A stretch of 64,000 nt of DNA, from the NCBI GenBank assembly GCA_001972305.1, contig BDDD01002688.1:3868-67867 (forward strand), read 5' to 3'. Of this stretch, positions 12,245 through 24,035 are shown one piece after another. A model generated the notes under the pieces. It did not search any database and was not told the origin of the DNA. It saw only the letters and a program-made list of their open reading frames with translations. Both the position numbers and the translations under genes were made by a program. Position 1 is the stretch's first letter. Every line of letters starts with the position of its first letter. Source of the stretch: Cephalotus follicularis (Eukaryota; Streptophyta; Magnoliopsida; Oxalidales; Cephalotaceae).

Positions 12245-15200
12245 TTATTCCAGTGCTTCATCAAAATCTCTGCACTTCCTTAGAGCTGCTCTGATCTCCT
12301 TCAACATCTCATTTACCCTGATTCCTTTCCTGCAAAGGCAACAAAAAAGAACTTGTGAGCTGCTGTTTAATTCCAGCGACAACTATACTTTTGTATGAGG
12401 ACTATAAACTGACTTGCTCGGCAGAAACGTAAAACTGCTCTGGCGGAGTTGTACCGCATGTGGTAATACAAACAAACAAATACCATAACACAGTCCAAAA
12501 ACACAACCCAAGGAACAAAACAAAGTGGTTGCAACAAACCCCTCAGTTCTTCTATTTGAGGCAAAATCAGAAATTATAATCACAAAAACAAATAAAAAAC
12601 AACAATTAACTTACAAAACACTAACACCCACAACAGCTAAAGGGCATGGATAGTCCTCAATCCCTTTATCCATTTTGTCTTTAATAAAACTCCCCAAAGA
12701 TGATTTATCTGCAGCACCACCTTCACTTGGCAGTGACTGAATGGCATCTCCAGAGAATGTTCCTGGCTCTGAAGGAACCTTATCACTTCCTATTCTCTTT
12801 ATTTCTTCAGCCAAAGTTGAAAGCCTATTCCTTGCCTGAAATATTGATCGACAAGTAACTAAAATCATTATCAAGATGATAGAGTAAAATGATGAAAAAA
12901 GATATTTTATACAACCCATGTCCCTCAAAATGATAACTCAATACTATATAGGGGTCACTTGTTACGAAGGTATCTCATATACCCTCCAAATTGAATTTTT
13001 TTTATTTTTGTTAAGGGGGCTATCTGAGATACCCTCCGAATTGATTTTTTTTTTTTTATTAATTTTTTGTATGAATGTTTTGGATGATATAATACTGTAG
13101 TAAAAATTTAGATAGCCAGATAATTTTGTAAAGTGATATACTAAACAGATTTATATTTGCACATACCCTCCCTAATATTACAACGTACCAATCGACTCCA
13201 AAATGAAATGTCAAAGCTACATACCTCCAGAAGGTCAATCTTATTTAGCACCACGATATATGGTCGTTGGAGGTATTCGGGATTGTACATTCGTAATTCC
13301 TGCAAAATTAAATTTCCTATAGTTTGTTTACAAAAAGAAAAGGAAAAAGAAAAACCACAAAATATGACTTAAACATATACATGTGGTTTGGTGAAGATAG
13401 AATAAGATTGAAGAAAGAAATACTTCTTTAACAGTTCTGTAGTCATTCACGGGGTTTTCAGCTGCTGCATCAATAACATGGACCAAAAGCCTAGTCCTTC
13501 TTAGGTGCCGCAAAAAATTGCGACCAAGACCCTGAGGGATGAGATGGTTTCAATTTTAGCACCGAGGTGTCCAAAATAAGCAGATGAACAGAATGCAAAT
13601 TAGAAAATACCTTCCCCATATGAGCACCTTCAATAAGACCTGGCAAATCTGCCAATGTTGCTTCAGATGAATATTTCCCTGCCCCTAAAGCAGGATCACC
13701 ATCTAGGCGTCCAAGGTTTGGCATCAAAGTTGTAAAAGGATAATCAGCAATCTCAGGTTTTGCAAGGGTAATGGCTGCCAAAAGAGTTGACTTTCCAGCG
13801 TTTGGAAGTCCCTACAATATAGCAAGTAAATCTTTAATCTTCAAAAAAGAAAAATATCTTTTATAAATAGTTCTCATATAGGATTAATATTCTATAAACC
13901 CATGAAGTTTCAGCAAAACAACAAATCACTTCCTAACAGTACTTATTTCCTAAAAATGGGAAGTAAAAGGAGCTCCACAAAAATTAATTACGGGAAAATA
14001 TCACAGGACTATTGCCCAAGAAATTTCAAGATAAAAGAACCATGAGTATGCAGACAATCATATATTAACAGAACAGGACAAAACAAGACTTACAACTAGG
14101 CCAACATCAGCAACAACTCGCAGAATGAGCTCCAGGCTAACCTCCTCCCCGGGCTGACCAAGGAGCAAAACCTGTAATAGAGATATATATATATATATAA
14201 ATGAAAGTGTGAGAAAGAAATAACCCCTGTAAATGCTGACTGACCATACATGATACAGTTACTAGGGCAAAAAAGAAGAATAATCATGATATTATTTTGT
14301 GGTATAGGATTGTAAAATATTTCTTCTTTAGCAAGTCCTGAAAGAAAGCATATAGCACAAACTGATGTTACAGATGTGTTGGCATTATTAAGAAACACAA
14401 AGGACAGCCCATACATGGAGGAGTCAAGATGACAAACAAGTACTGTCGCAACCTAACTTTATCCATCTAATTCTCCAGCTGGTTCATGCCTATAAAATTA
14501 GCAAGTTCATAAATTTTCAACCGAAATTTTCACTTCACTTGGAAAGATTTTTCACTCCATAACTGGATATAACATAAGCATAACTGAAATATACACATAC
14601 ACACACACACATATAGGGCTTAACCTATACGCAAAGACAATGCACCTAACTTATGTGTATAGTCACTCTAATAAGACAACTTGTAATTAATATTTTTCAA
14701 ATTCAGTCATTGTATCTGACATACTATCAATATAGATCACTCCTATAAATTTTTAAGTCAAGTAGACATCTATAGATTTTGTAATGAATATGCTCATTTT
14801 TTTTTACGAATAAATTATAGAACGGATAAACTTTTTATGTAGAAATGAAATAGTTAAAGATATTCAATTGACTTAAAAACTTGCATGCATGATCTAGATA
14901 TATAGAACATCAAATCCATCGATTGGATTTGAAAAATAATATTCACAAGTATGGTAATTATGGTGACTATGCACCTAAATTAGGTGCAATGTCACCCCAG
15001 AATATATATATATATATATATATATATAATGAGTATGAGAGCAACTCATCTTATACTCTTAATTGAGAGCTATTCTCACAATCACAACATATGATTTATA
15101 TTTTACAAATCAAACAATTGGATTTAATATTCTGCCTATGTAAATTATTTATATTAAATTTCAAATCAATCAAATATTTATAGATATTTCATTCTTACAC

Positions 15201-16971
15201 TATATATGATAAGATTTAAAAACGGTTGAAATTATTATGTGTAGTTAAAATAGTTAGACATATTCAATAAATTAGAAAATTGGCATGCATGACTACATGG
15301 TTAGAGGAGAATGTCTAAATGGAAAAGCGTATCACGAAAAACATTCTACAAGGAAAGCCAAGAGCATTATCCTTACCTTATCACTATCATCTCTCATCAC
15401 ATTTGGGGTTAAGGCCATCATTTTTTTCCTTTTATGCTCTGTCATTTCTAGCAAGCTAATCTGCCACAAGACCAATAATAACTTGTAATTTGTAAATTAC
15501 AGTTTATAACAAAATATAGAGGTTCAAATGTGTGCTTGATAATAGACTTACAAGACCTTACTAGGTCTAACTTAAACCTAATAATTTCTCAGGCCAAATC
15601 TTTTTAGTAATTCACATGGTAGAACTGAGACTGTATCATAGACCATCACGATCCATCATTACAAAAGAGTAAGTATACAATTGAGAAATAAATCTAGTAA
15701 GCTGCAGTACATCTGCCATGTTCTTAACTCCAGTGATACAAGCAAGAAAGTAAATTACCCCTCCTTGCCCACCCCTAGCAACTAGTATTTCATCACCCGG
15801 ATGGGTTAAATCAGCTAATAATTTTCCTCTTTTACGTTTCACAACTGTACCTGTCACAAGATACGGTTCATGAGAGAATAGATAAGGAAGGGGTCTCTTC
15901 AATATTTTGATGACAATTATCAACGTTCCATGTCCTTATAGTTATCTAAACTGTTATTGAATTCCTCATTTCTTTACAAAGTAGATTACAAACCTAAAGG
16001 CACCGGGATACGCACAGTTGGGGCAGCAAGTCCATCATGTGATTGGGAGGTTAAAACATCCATCGCATCAACATTTCCACCACGCTTTGCATTATACCGG
16101 CTTTTCTTATGAAACTCCAATAACGTATCTTCTCCCTCGTCTGCATAAATTACTACATCACCTCCTTGTCCACCCATGGGAAGGATGAGGGAACCATCAA
16201 AATCCCTCTTATACGAGCTTTTCTTCCTCGTCTTCTCCATCTCTTTTTTGCCTTGTGATTTAGCTGCTCTTGGTTTAGGCAAACTAAGGATGGCACCATG
16301 CCCTCCATCTCCAGCACGAACTGTGATAATTACCTGATCGAAATACTTGTGAGGTTCACTTATCAATGTGGCAGTGTTTGCAGATGGAGACTCTTTAGCC
16401 TTAGCGAATCTGCATTTAATTGCTTGGTGCCTCAAGTTTTCAAAATTATTTTGGTGCCAGTTACACCTATAAAACCGGAAGTTGAATAACATTACTACAA
16501 CAAAAAGAGGCAACACACAACAATAAGAAGACGCATTATTGGTGACGAGAAAACAAAAATCAACTATTTATAGTTTAGTAGTGACATGATGGCAATTAAA
16601 AAAAATTCACTAGATGGCACTGAGCTACTAATTTCACAATTTCAAATCCGTGAAGAGAGAGAGAGAGAGAACATATACAAAATTTTGAATACCTTGGCAT
16701 TCAATCAATTAATGTCAAATTAATATAAAATCGAGAAAGAAACAAAAAGAACCATAAATTCAAATTTCTGTATTCACTTTCATTCAATTCTGTAGGCAAA
16801 CAAATGGAGAATTTAACTTGAAAGAAGAAATAAAGAAAAGTGAAATGGAAAATTGAGAGGGAAATTAAAACATGCCTCTTTGGTAGAAGAAGAGCAGAGA
16901 AGAGCCTATCGTTACCAAAGTGTGGGCTGAGATACGAAGATGACGGTGGAGAAGCGACAGACACCATTATC

Positions 16972-16973
<2 letters not shown>
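12245..16973 (-). CDS. OBGM: Obg/CgtA-family organellar GTPase (OBGM-like), 10 exons
   Basis: Exons: 16973-16876, 16466-15994, 15850-15759, 15460-15377, 14171-14094, 13811-13611, 13531-13424, 13299-13225, 12835-12615, 12329-12245. They total 1,515 nt and read as 504 codons without a stop. Residues about 60-220 form the glycine-rich Obg fold ([24 protein letters not shown]). The G domain follows with G1 GLPNAGKST, switch TT in [12 protein letters not shown]3 DLPGLIEGA and G4 NKID; the C-terminus ends in [16 protein letters not shown]. Obg GTPases assist large ribosomal subunit assembly. The roughly 55-residue basic N-terminal extension fits an organelle transit peptide; mitochondrial location is inferred from resemblance to the Arabidopsis At1g07615 type. 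All introns are GT-AG except the first, which needs a GC donor (GCATGT) to keep phase. An in-frame ATG at 16967 is a possible alternative start. Confidence 0.92.
14631..14998. mobile_element. MITE with long inverted ends in Obg intron 4
   Basis: The left end (ACAATGCACCTAAC, then GTCAC..., then AATATTTTTCAAAT) recurs inverted at the right end (ACATTGCACCTAAT, GTCACC..., ATTATTTTTCAAAT), over roughly 80-90 bp with some mismatches. The element has no coding potential. The edges are approximate and I could not settle the target duplication. Confidence 0.65.
15002..15028. repeat. (TA)n microsatellite
   Basis: Uninterrupted AT/TA dinucleotide run between the two MITE-like segments in intron 4 of the Obg gene. 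Confidence 0.9.
15030..15345. mobile_element. Second MITE-like segment related to the one at 14631
   Basis: The stretch ATAGTTAGACATATTCAAT ... GGCATGCATGA (about 15248-15290) parallels ATAGTTAAAGATATTCAAT ... TGCATGCATGA (about 14850-14890) in the neighbouring MITE. Its terminal repeats are not clear, so it may be a truncated copy. It overlaps the upstream part of intron 4. Confidence 0.4.

Positions 16974-16974
<1 letters not shown>

Positions 16975-17012
<38 letters not shown>
16975..17012 (-). repeat. (CT)19 tract in the Obg 5' leader
   Basis: Nineteen AG units on the plus strand, that is CT units in the transcript, lie one base upstream of the chosen ATG. A CT-rich leader is common in plant 5' UTRs and supports the start choice. 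A shorter GA run is at 16653-16670 in intron 1. Confidence 0.85.
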
Positions 17013-17014
<2 letters not shown>

Positions 17015-17289
17015 TTGTCAGTTTGTGGTTTACGTGGGGATCTAAGAGGCCCGAGTCCAATTCTTAATCGGCTGATTGTCAATTTCAAGCACATGACTGC
17101 ACTTTAATAAGTAATAGGAGTAGGCGTCCAAAATAGGGTGATTCTATGCCCAATTTGGGCTATTTTTATGAACCATTGTTGAAGCCCACTTATTCTCCTC
17201 TTGGCGACCCAAACTCGACTGTCTCAAGCTGAAACCATTTGAAAAAAAAAAAATTAAAGCATTGGTCATCATTTGGTTGTATATTGAAG

Positions 17290-18085
17290 TAGGGCTGTGT
17301 GTTTGCATATTATCTGAACCCGAATTGCTATTCGGATTCGGGTTTCGAATAGCAATTTGGCGCTCCTGAACTCTCTCCAATTTTATGGAATTTCGAGTAC
17401 TACTCGAACCCGATAAATTCCATTAAATTTTGTCAGTTTTCTTTTTCACCTTTTTTATAACTTGTTTATAAATAATATGTATCAGCTAAAAGCCTAAAAC
17501 TGTCAAAACATTTACAATCAAAACTTTAAACTACATCCACACAAACAACTAAAACTATATCCATGAATCTAGTGATCCACCACACAAACATTAAACAAAA
17601 CACTAACAATGGCCACAGTAACTGAAGAAAACCCTAGCTTGCGATCGTTTTCGTTTTTGATGCTTGTTGCGTGTGAAACTTGAGAGGAGAGAGATGAGAT
17701 GTGAGAGAAATATGGGATTTTGACTTTTGAAATTTGATTTCAGTTGAAGTGAAGTGAAAATTGAAAGGGTTTAAGGCCTTAAGAGTGCTGTCGTGCTGGG
17801 CATGTGGGACTGGGACTGGGACTGGGTCTTTAATGTTGGACATGTTTCTTTAAATGAAGTAAAGAATATCTAAAATACTAAAAGCACAAACAATAACTCC
17901 AAAATTCGGGTTTCAAGTTTATCCGAATTTGAAATCATACAAACCAAACTCGAACCCGTATTTTAAGTATACCCGAAATATCTTACCCGAACAAATCGAA
18001 TACCCAAAAAACCTGAACCCGAGAACAAACTTCGGGTCGGTTTTACTAAAAAAAATCGGGTAAGCCCGAAATTTGCATAGCCCTA
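17290..18085. mobile_element. Non-autonomous hAT-type element (796 bp)
   Basis: The left end is TAGGGCTGTGTGTTTGCA; the right end reads inverted as TAGGGCTATGCA. The flanks are TATTGAAG (17282-17289) and TATTGAAA (18086-18093), an 8-bp target duplication with one mismatch, as expected for hAT. The subterminal parts are filled with repeated CGGGTT/AACCCG words, a usual feature of hAT MITEs. No transposase is encoded. Confidence 0.8.
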
Positions 18086-18093
18086 TATTGAAA

Positions 18094-18559
18094 CATCTTC
18101 GTTGATTTTTGAGTTTGGAAACATTGTTTTTAGTTTATTATTTTTAGTTTTAGTTTTTTTAAAATTATTTTTAATTAAAATTCAATTTTAGAACATTTGT
18201 TTTTAAATTTATACAATCTTCATGAAAAGTTAAAAACAAAAATTAAAAACAAATGAAGTTCTATCATTTTTATTTTTAATTTAAAAAATTATTATAAAAC
18301 TAAAAACAATAGTAAAAAATGAAAGAAATTGTTTCTCAAAATAATTTAAGACTTGAGTTTGTAGACTCCATCTTGCAAAACTCTATAGACCCAAAGCCGT
18401 ATCAAGTTCTCTAGTACATTTACTTGTCAGAAGAGTAGTTAAATTAAACCAAAATTTTAAACTTAACGAAAATTTCTCTTGAGTTTAATATTAAACATGT
18501 GAGAGGGAAATACCCAACCTAATAGCTGGGTGTTTGACTTGCCTTGGTCTAGGCATGAA
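18094..18559. other. Intergenic, AT-rich, possible small inverted-repeat element
   Basis: The interval 18105-18345 is extremely AT-rich and its ends (GTTTGGAAACATTGTTTTTAG and the inverted CTAAAAACAAT...GTTTCTCAAA) are loosely inverted, which could be a worn MITE. No target duplication was identified. No gene is visible. Confidence 0.35.
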
Positions 18560-18564
18560 GATGT

Positions 18565-19219
18565 TGTGAAGTCAAAGTAAAAAATAGTAGGCTACTTTTT
18601 CTTAATCAATCAAATGGTTGGTGAATATAAAATTTGATGGCCTTTTGTACGGCGGTTCTTTTTTTCTTTGTGAGGATGAAATTGGCAAGTAAGTCAATAA
18701 TGTGATTGGTTCAAACTTATGGTGACTAGGTAAGAGGTCGCAATTTTTTCTTTACTTAGCTTGTAAGTAATTTAAGCCTATATATATATGGTGTCTTGTG
18801 AGCAGATGTTGTAGTGCGATCAATGAACCATATGGTGATGCAAGATATAGAGAGAGATCAAATGGTAGAGTGTTTTCTCTTAGGTTTTGATTATTTCTCT
18901 GGGTTATATTCTTATACTGGGTTTGGGGCACTAATAAGAAATCTACTAATGTGCAATATCTTTGGGGAAGTGTTTTCACTAAAATAATTGTGAGAGTTGT
19001 ACTGTGAGGATTTATTTGTAGTGAGTGTTATTGTGTGAGTTGTGTCATATTTTCCCTGTTATAATAAAAGACAGCCCCGTTGTGATTGTCTCGTGGCTGT
19101 AGGCAAATTGCCGAACCACATAAATTCGTGTGTCTTGCAACTTTAATTTCTTCTGCACTTGTCTATTTTTACTACTTGGTTACGAACTTGTCGATTGTGT
19201 GGGACGTTTATCGGCAACA
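18565..19219 (+). repeat. 5' LTR of the copia element (655 bp)
   Basis: Starts TGTGAAGTCAAAGT and ends GGCAACA, two bases before the primer site. A TATA-like run lies at about 18779-18789. Compared with the 3' LTR it contains about 48 extra bases near its start. Confidence 0.9.
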
Positions 19220-19916
19220 ATTGGTATCAGAGCCAACGTTTAAAATCTTTTTAGCACGTGATCAACGTCAACGTACCTGTATTAGTCAGAAATTATGACC
19301 GCATCAACTTCAACAAAATTTGAGATTCCAATATTTAACGGATCCAATTATCCATTGTGGAAGCTGAAAATCCAAGCAGTGTTGATAAAGGATGGATGTA
19401 CGACTGCACTCCTCGGCAAAGATAGTAAGCTAGAAGAAATGAGAGACTTGGAATTTGATAGAATAGATCAAATGGCAATGACGGATCTACTTCTTGCTCT
19501 AGATGATTCTGTTTTATTTAATGTCTCTGATCAAACCACTACCAAAGATTTGTGAGACAAATTGAAGAATCTCTACGAAGGGAAGACAATGACAAATAAA
19601 TTTTTTTTCGTCGACAACTGTACAGTTTGAAGATGAAAGAAGGCTCATCTTTTCGAGAACACTTGAATGGGTTCAATACCGTATTGAGCAGGTTGATTGC
19701 CATTGGAGTCAAAATGGAGGAAGATGAGAAAGTAATGCTTCTTTTATGTTCTATGCCGAATTCGTGGGATTCCTTAATCATGAATCCCAGTATTGGGTCA
19801 GATCTCGATATGGAGTCAGTTGTGGCTACATTGCTTACCGAAGAGTCTCGAAGAAAAACACTAAAGAGCTCTTCTAATAATGCAATGATGCTCAGGGGAA
19901 GATCCATGGACAAAAG

Positions 19917-22900
19917 TGATGCATTTGCAAGTCCAAGCCTTAGTCCAACATGCTAAACAAGCTCAATTTGCCTCCAAAGTACTTAATGGGTCGATCCAAC
20001 CTTTTTGGGGCCTAAGGGAAGTTCATTCTTTGTTTTATTATTGTATATTGATTATTTATGTGACATCCGTGTCCTAGTACGGTCTGTGTCTGTGAAGCCT
20101 ATACGGCTTTCTGTCTGTCTGTGTAGTTGTCAATCTGTTTTTCTGGCTCTTGACATATTCATCACGACATTTATAATTTTTTTACCATTTCGATTTCATT
20201 ATGATGGTTTTTCTGCGTAACAACTAAGTTTTCTCTGCTGAAAAATATAACAATGTTTTACTGAAACTGCTACTGATTTAGGAAAATAGGCCAAGTGGTA
20301 TGTCCTCAACATCCAATTTCTGTCCGTAACGGTTAAATTCTGAACAAAACTCAATCTGTTATGGTGAAAATTATATATATGTGAAAATACAAAATTTTTT
20401 AAAAAAATTTGGACTTTCTCTCTCATCTCTCCCGCTTTCTCTCTCCTCTCTCCCGTCTCTCTCTGGCTTGTCTTCTGCCGTCGGCGTCAGATCGGCACTG
20501 ACGCCGGCGAGGGTACCAACAGAACCGCCTCAACCTCCCGATCACTCCGGACCCAACCTCTGCGCCGGTAACCGCGTCGTGAGCGCCCGACGAGTTCTCC
20601 TCTCTCTCCAGCTATTTTCTGTCCTTTCTCCATCTCCGGTGACCGTCACGGCAAGGCGAGCCCAGATTCGGACTCCTGGCGTCGAGGCCGTTCGAACGGT
20701 GCCAGCCCCGACCCGTGACATCGTAGGTAGCGCAGATCGCCGGCGAAGGACAGCCACGGTCAACGCGCCCGTTCCGGCCAGATGCGGCGGCGCCGTGACC
20801 AACGCGCCTCAGATCCGTGTTCCCCAGCCTCCGATGCGCCAGATGCGACTTCTGGGGCTGACCGGCGACCCGCGTGGCTGACACGCGTCGGCCAGCGGCT
20901 GCGCGTGGGCCCACGTACCGGCAACCTTCTGCAGCCAGTTCTGACAACTTTTCGGCTCCGTTCTCCGCATTGATGTGATCCGTTCCAGTTCCGCTGCGGG
21001 ATTCTGACTCTATGCTCTGTTCCGTCCGATTTCAGTAAACTTTGAACTTTTCTCCGTTAGTTATGTTTTTCCGTTGAATTCTATATTTCTGTATCTGTTT
21101 CTGTTTCTGTTATACATATGGGTTAGAAATGTATAATCGATTCGAATTGGATAACTTGGACTAGTTTTAAATGATTTTGAAAGGATGTTTACATTGAACG
21201 TTTAAACGATGTTTTTGATAATGAGGACTTATGTTTCTGTTGACAGTATAGGTCGTTATGGTTTTCTGACATCTGCACGCATTTCATTGCATAACGGTTT
21301 TCACGTCTTAGTACGTGTTTGAGTCTGATAGTCTGTTGTCTGTTTGTTTGTCTCTCTGTCTGTTGGCAGAGGATCTTGTTGTTGAGGTCGGCCATGGAGG
21401 TGACCAGTCGTGTGGCTTGTTTCATCTGTACTATGAGTGGAACGCCTTTCTTTAACCCTTTTTATGCTAAAGTTCTTTTAATTGTTTGAATGTTTGAACA
21501 TCTTCGTTTATTTATTTCCGTAACTGAACGAACTTGGTTTTCGTTCATTTCTGAAATATGTTTATATTTTTGATGTCTGAACTTCATTTTAAATGTTTTC
21601 AAATGCTCGCACAATTAGATAGTCATAGTATGACTATATTTTCAGTTATATCTGTAAGAAAAACGATTTCTGTATCTGTCTGAATCTGTTTTAAATATGC
21701 TTTGAAGTATTGGTGATTTCTCTGTTTCTGAAATCGGTTTAAATATATCTTGATGCTCTGGGATCTCGGTATTGTATTACTTATACATTTGTTTCCCATG
21801 AGAGGCACTGTCTACACAGTAGACTTTCTGTTCTGATGTTTTGATACGACGGTATCATCGCCCTTCTGTTCTGCTGGACGTTCGGCTCGACGGGGCCCAG
21901 GCGTCAACCTTACCTAGTAGACCCATTGCATCTTTATATGTTTATTCTATTTAAACTTTATTAAATATTATATATATATCTGAGATTCTGAGGAATTAAA
22001 TCTGTTTTGAGAAAAGAATCTGACTTTCTACTGATTCTGTTAACTTTTGTTTTATAATCTGTTTATAAATCGACTTTGGATGTATAAATATGTTTAAGTG
22101 GTTTTAAATATGTTTATAAAACAGATTCTGGATTTTTATTCTGTTTCAATTGTTTTATACTTTTATATCGTTTATGTATGGACATTTTTATATTGCGAGC
22201 AAATACTTTACTGAGTCTTTTGTTCCATCTCATTAGTCCTGTGGACTAACCATCTCCTCTGTTTTCTGTTTTTAGTTCTGACGGGTTAGTCTGCTGCTCT
22301 CTGTCAGCTAGGGTTTGTCTGTCTGCTGAGGTGAGACCAACAAGGGCATGCTACCAGAGTCAACATATGCATACCATCATTGCATAAACATTTTATTTAT
22401 GCATTATTTATGTTTTAGATAAATGTTTTATGGTTTTGTTTAAAAAGTGTTGAACCCTATTCAGGTATTAAGTTTTTGATAATAGGGTTGAGGTAGAGCC
22501 CAACCCATACTTGTTTCTGTTTATATTGTGATCTGCTGAGGGCTGAGCCTATTTTATAACTGTTTCCTCCTTCGGGAGTATGGATTTATAAACTATGTTT
22601 TTATTTACAGGGGGCATAGTCCGATAAACGAATACTACATGCCCGATTTTCGTAAAATTTTAAGAATTAGAATTATTTTCAAGTTTTTCAAGAAACTTTC
22701 TGTTTTTCTCTATGTTTTGAAAATTTCTTCTGTTTTAAAATGTATTTCTAAAATTCTGATCTGCTGAACCTACGAGGTGAGTCCTTATTGGGAGGCTTGG
22801 CCTCGTAGGGAGTGCGACAGATTCCAGTCGGGCTGGGTCCGGATGTGTCAATTTAGGTCAAGCCCAAAAGTTCTCTAAACCTACTCACGACCCAAGCTCC

Positions 22901-23923
22901 AAATTGTGAAGACATTCATGCAAGATTCATTCAAAGAATCATCATGGAGAATCCAGGTAAAAAGGAATCTGGACTTTGAAGGTTTAAGGCATTAAACTTG
23001 GCTTTGATGTTTGTTTCAACACATGAACCCGTATTTTAGTGCATCAAGACATTAAAGGTGGTGTTGAAACTTGTTTCAATGCCTAAATAATGTAATCAAG
23101 GCCTTGGGACTCAATCAACACCTTGGTACCAGATTCTATTCATAGGTGGTCTAGGTTCATTGAACCTGATTTGAAGAGTTATTGTTTTAATTACGTTGCA
23201 TGGAAACAAGAATCAAGGCTTTGAATCTCGTTTTCAAGGCATGGGAACCAGATTTTATGTCTTGAAACTACAATCAAGGCATAGGAAGTACAATCAAGAC
23301 ATGGGGAATAGTTTCAAGACCTTGGGAGATGCTTTTGGATTTATATATGTGACTTTTCGATTTTTCAATGTAATTTTTGGTTTTTCCTATTAGATTTTAA
23401 TTATGTAACACATTTTATGATGACTTGTGTTTTCTAACCCTTAATTAGTCAAAAGGGTCGAATTTTCATGATGTACAAGATGACTTTTAGGATGTTTGAA
23501 TGTCCATTTACTTTGGGCCTATATAACTCATATGTAATCCTTTGGTAAGGAGTTTTTGGACGAATTTTAATAATACTTTGAAGTATTAAACTGAACTTTG
23601 TGTTCTTTATCTCCTTTATCCAAGTCTTGATTTAGCTTGGTGGTCGATTGTTCTTGCTGGTGGCTTTGCCTTTATGCTTGAACCTTCTTTAATTAATTAT
23701 CTCTATCTTCTACATTTCTTGACAAAAACCAGAAAATTAAAGTCACCATAATCCCCAAACTCATGGCCTTTCACTATACACCACCGTAAACACCAAACCA
23801 GCCCTTAATCCTCCTTACATACCTTCCAAAATGTATTCCCACTGTCCCTAAACTTGAACCAACCTTAAACACTATCCCTAAAGTCAGTAGCTCACTTAAA
23901 GGCCCATACACACACCCGCATCA
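19917..23923 (+). mobile_element. Solo LTR inserted in copia gag (about 1.2 kb net), itself interrupted
   Basis: The ends are TGATGC at 19917 and GCATCA at 23923, flanked by the exact 5-bp duplication AAAAG (19912-19916 and 23924-23928). After removing the nested element at 20059-22850 about 1.2 kb remain, with no coding sequence. A TATA-like GCCTATATAACTC lies near 23517, which suggests plus orientation. A solo LTR left by recombination is the simplest reading. Confidence 0.83.
20059..22850. mobile_element. Solo LTR (2,792 bp) nested inside the solo LTR
   Basis: The ends TGTGACATCCG and CGGATGTGTCA are inverted versions of each other and are flanked by ATTTA on both sides (20054-20058 and 22851-22855). 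The 5-bp duplication with TG...CA ends fits an LTR. The interior has a GC-rich block (about 20470-20980) and a T-rich remainder; open frames in the GC-rich block have no recognisable domain. No gag or pol is present. Confidence 0.83.
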
Positions 23924-24035
23924 AAAAGTTCCAGTGGGAGGAAGCCGTCAAGATCAAGATCAAAGAAGCGTATTTCTGGTCCTTGTTGGAAATGTGGACA
24001 AAAGGATCACATAGGAAAGGATTGTAGATCCAAGA

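Noticed and set aside
16701-17060. 119-codon minus-strand frame overlapping the Obg start
   Set aside because: It reads through the CT repeat, the first exon and the first intron; only 16973-16876 fits the spliced Obg gene.
18105-18345. AT-rich inverted-repeat-like segment
   Set aside because: The pairing is loose and low-complexity, and no target duplication was found; kept only as a note within the intergenic entry.
20381-20947. GC-rich region with overlapping frames on both strands
   Set aside because: It is inside a solo LTR bounded by an exact ATTTA duplication; composition explains the open frames and no motif is recognisable.
22790-22819. GTGCGACA as the right end of the inner solo LTR
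   Set aside because: Its flank GATTC has no match on the left; the later end at 22850 gives inverted termini and an exact ATTTA duplication.
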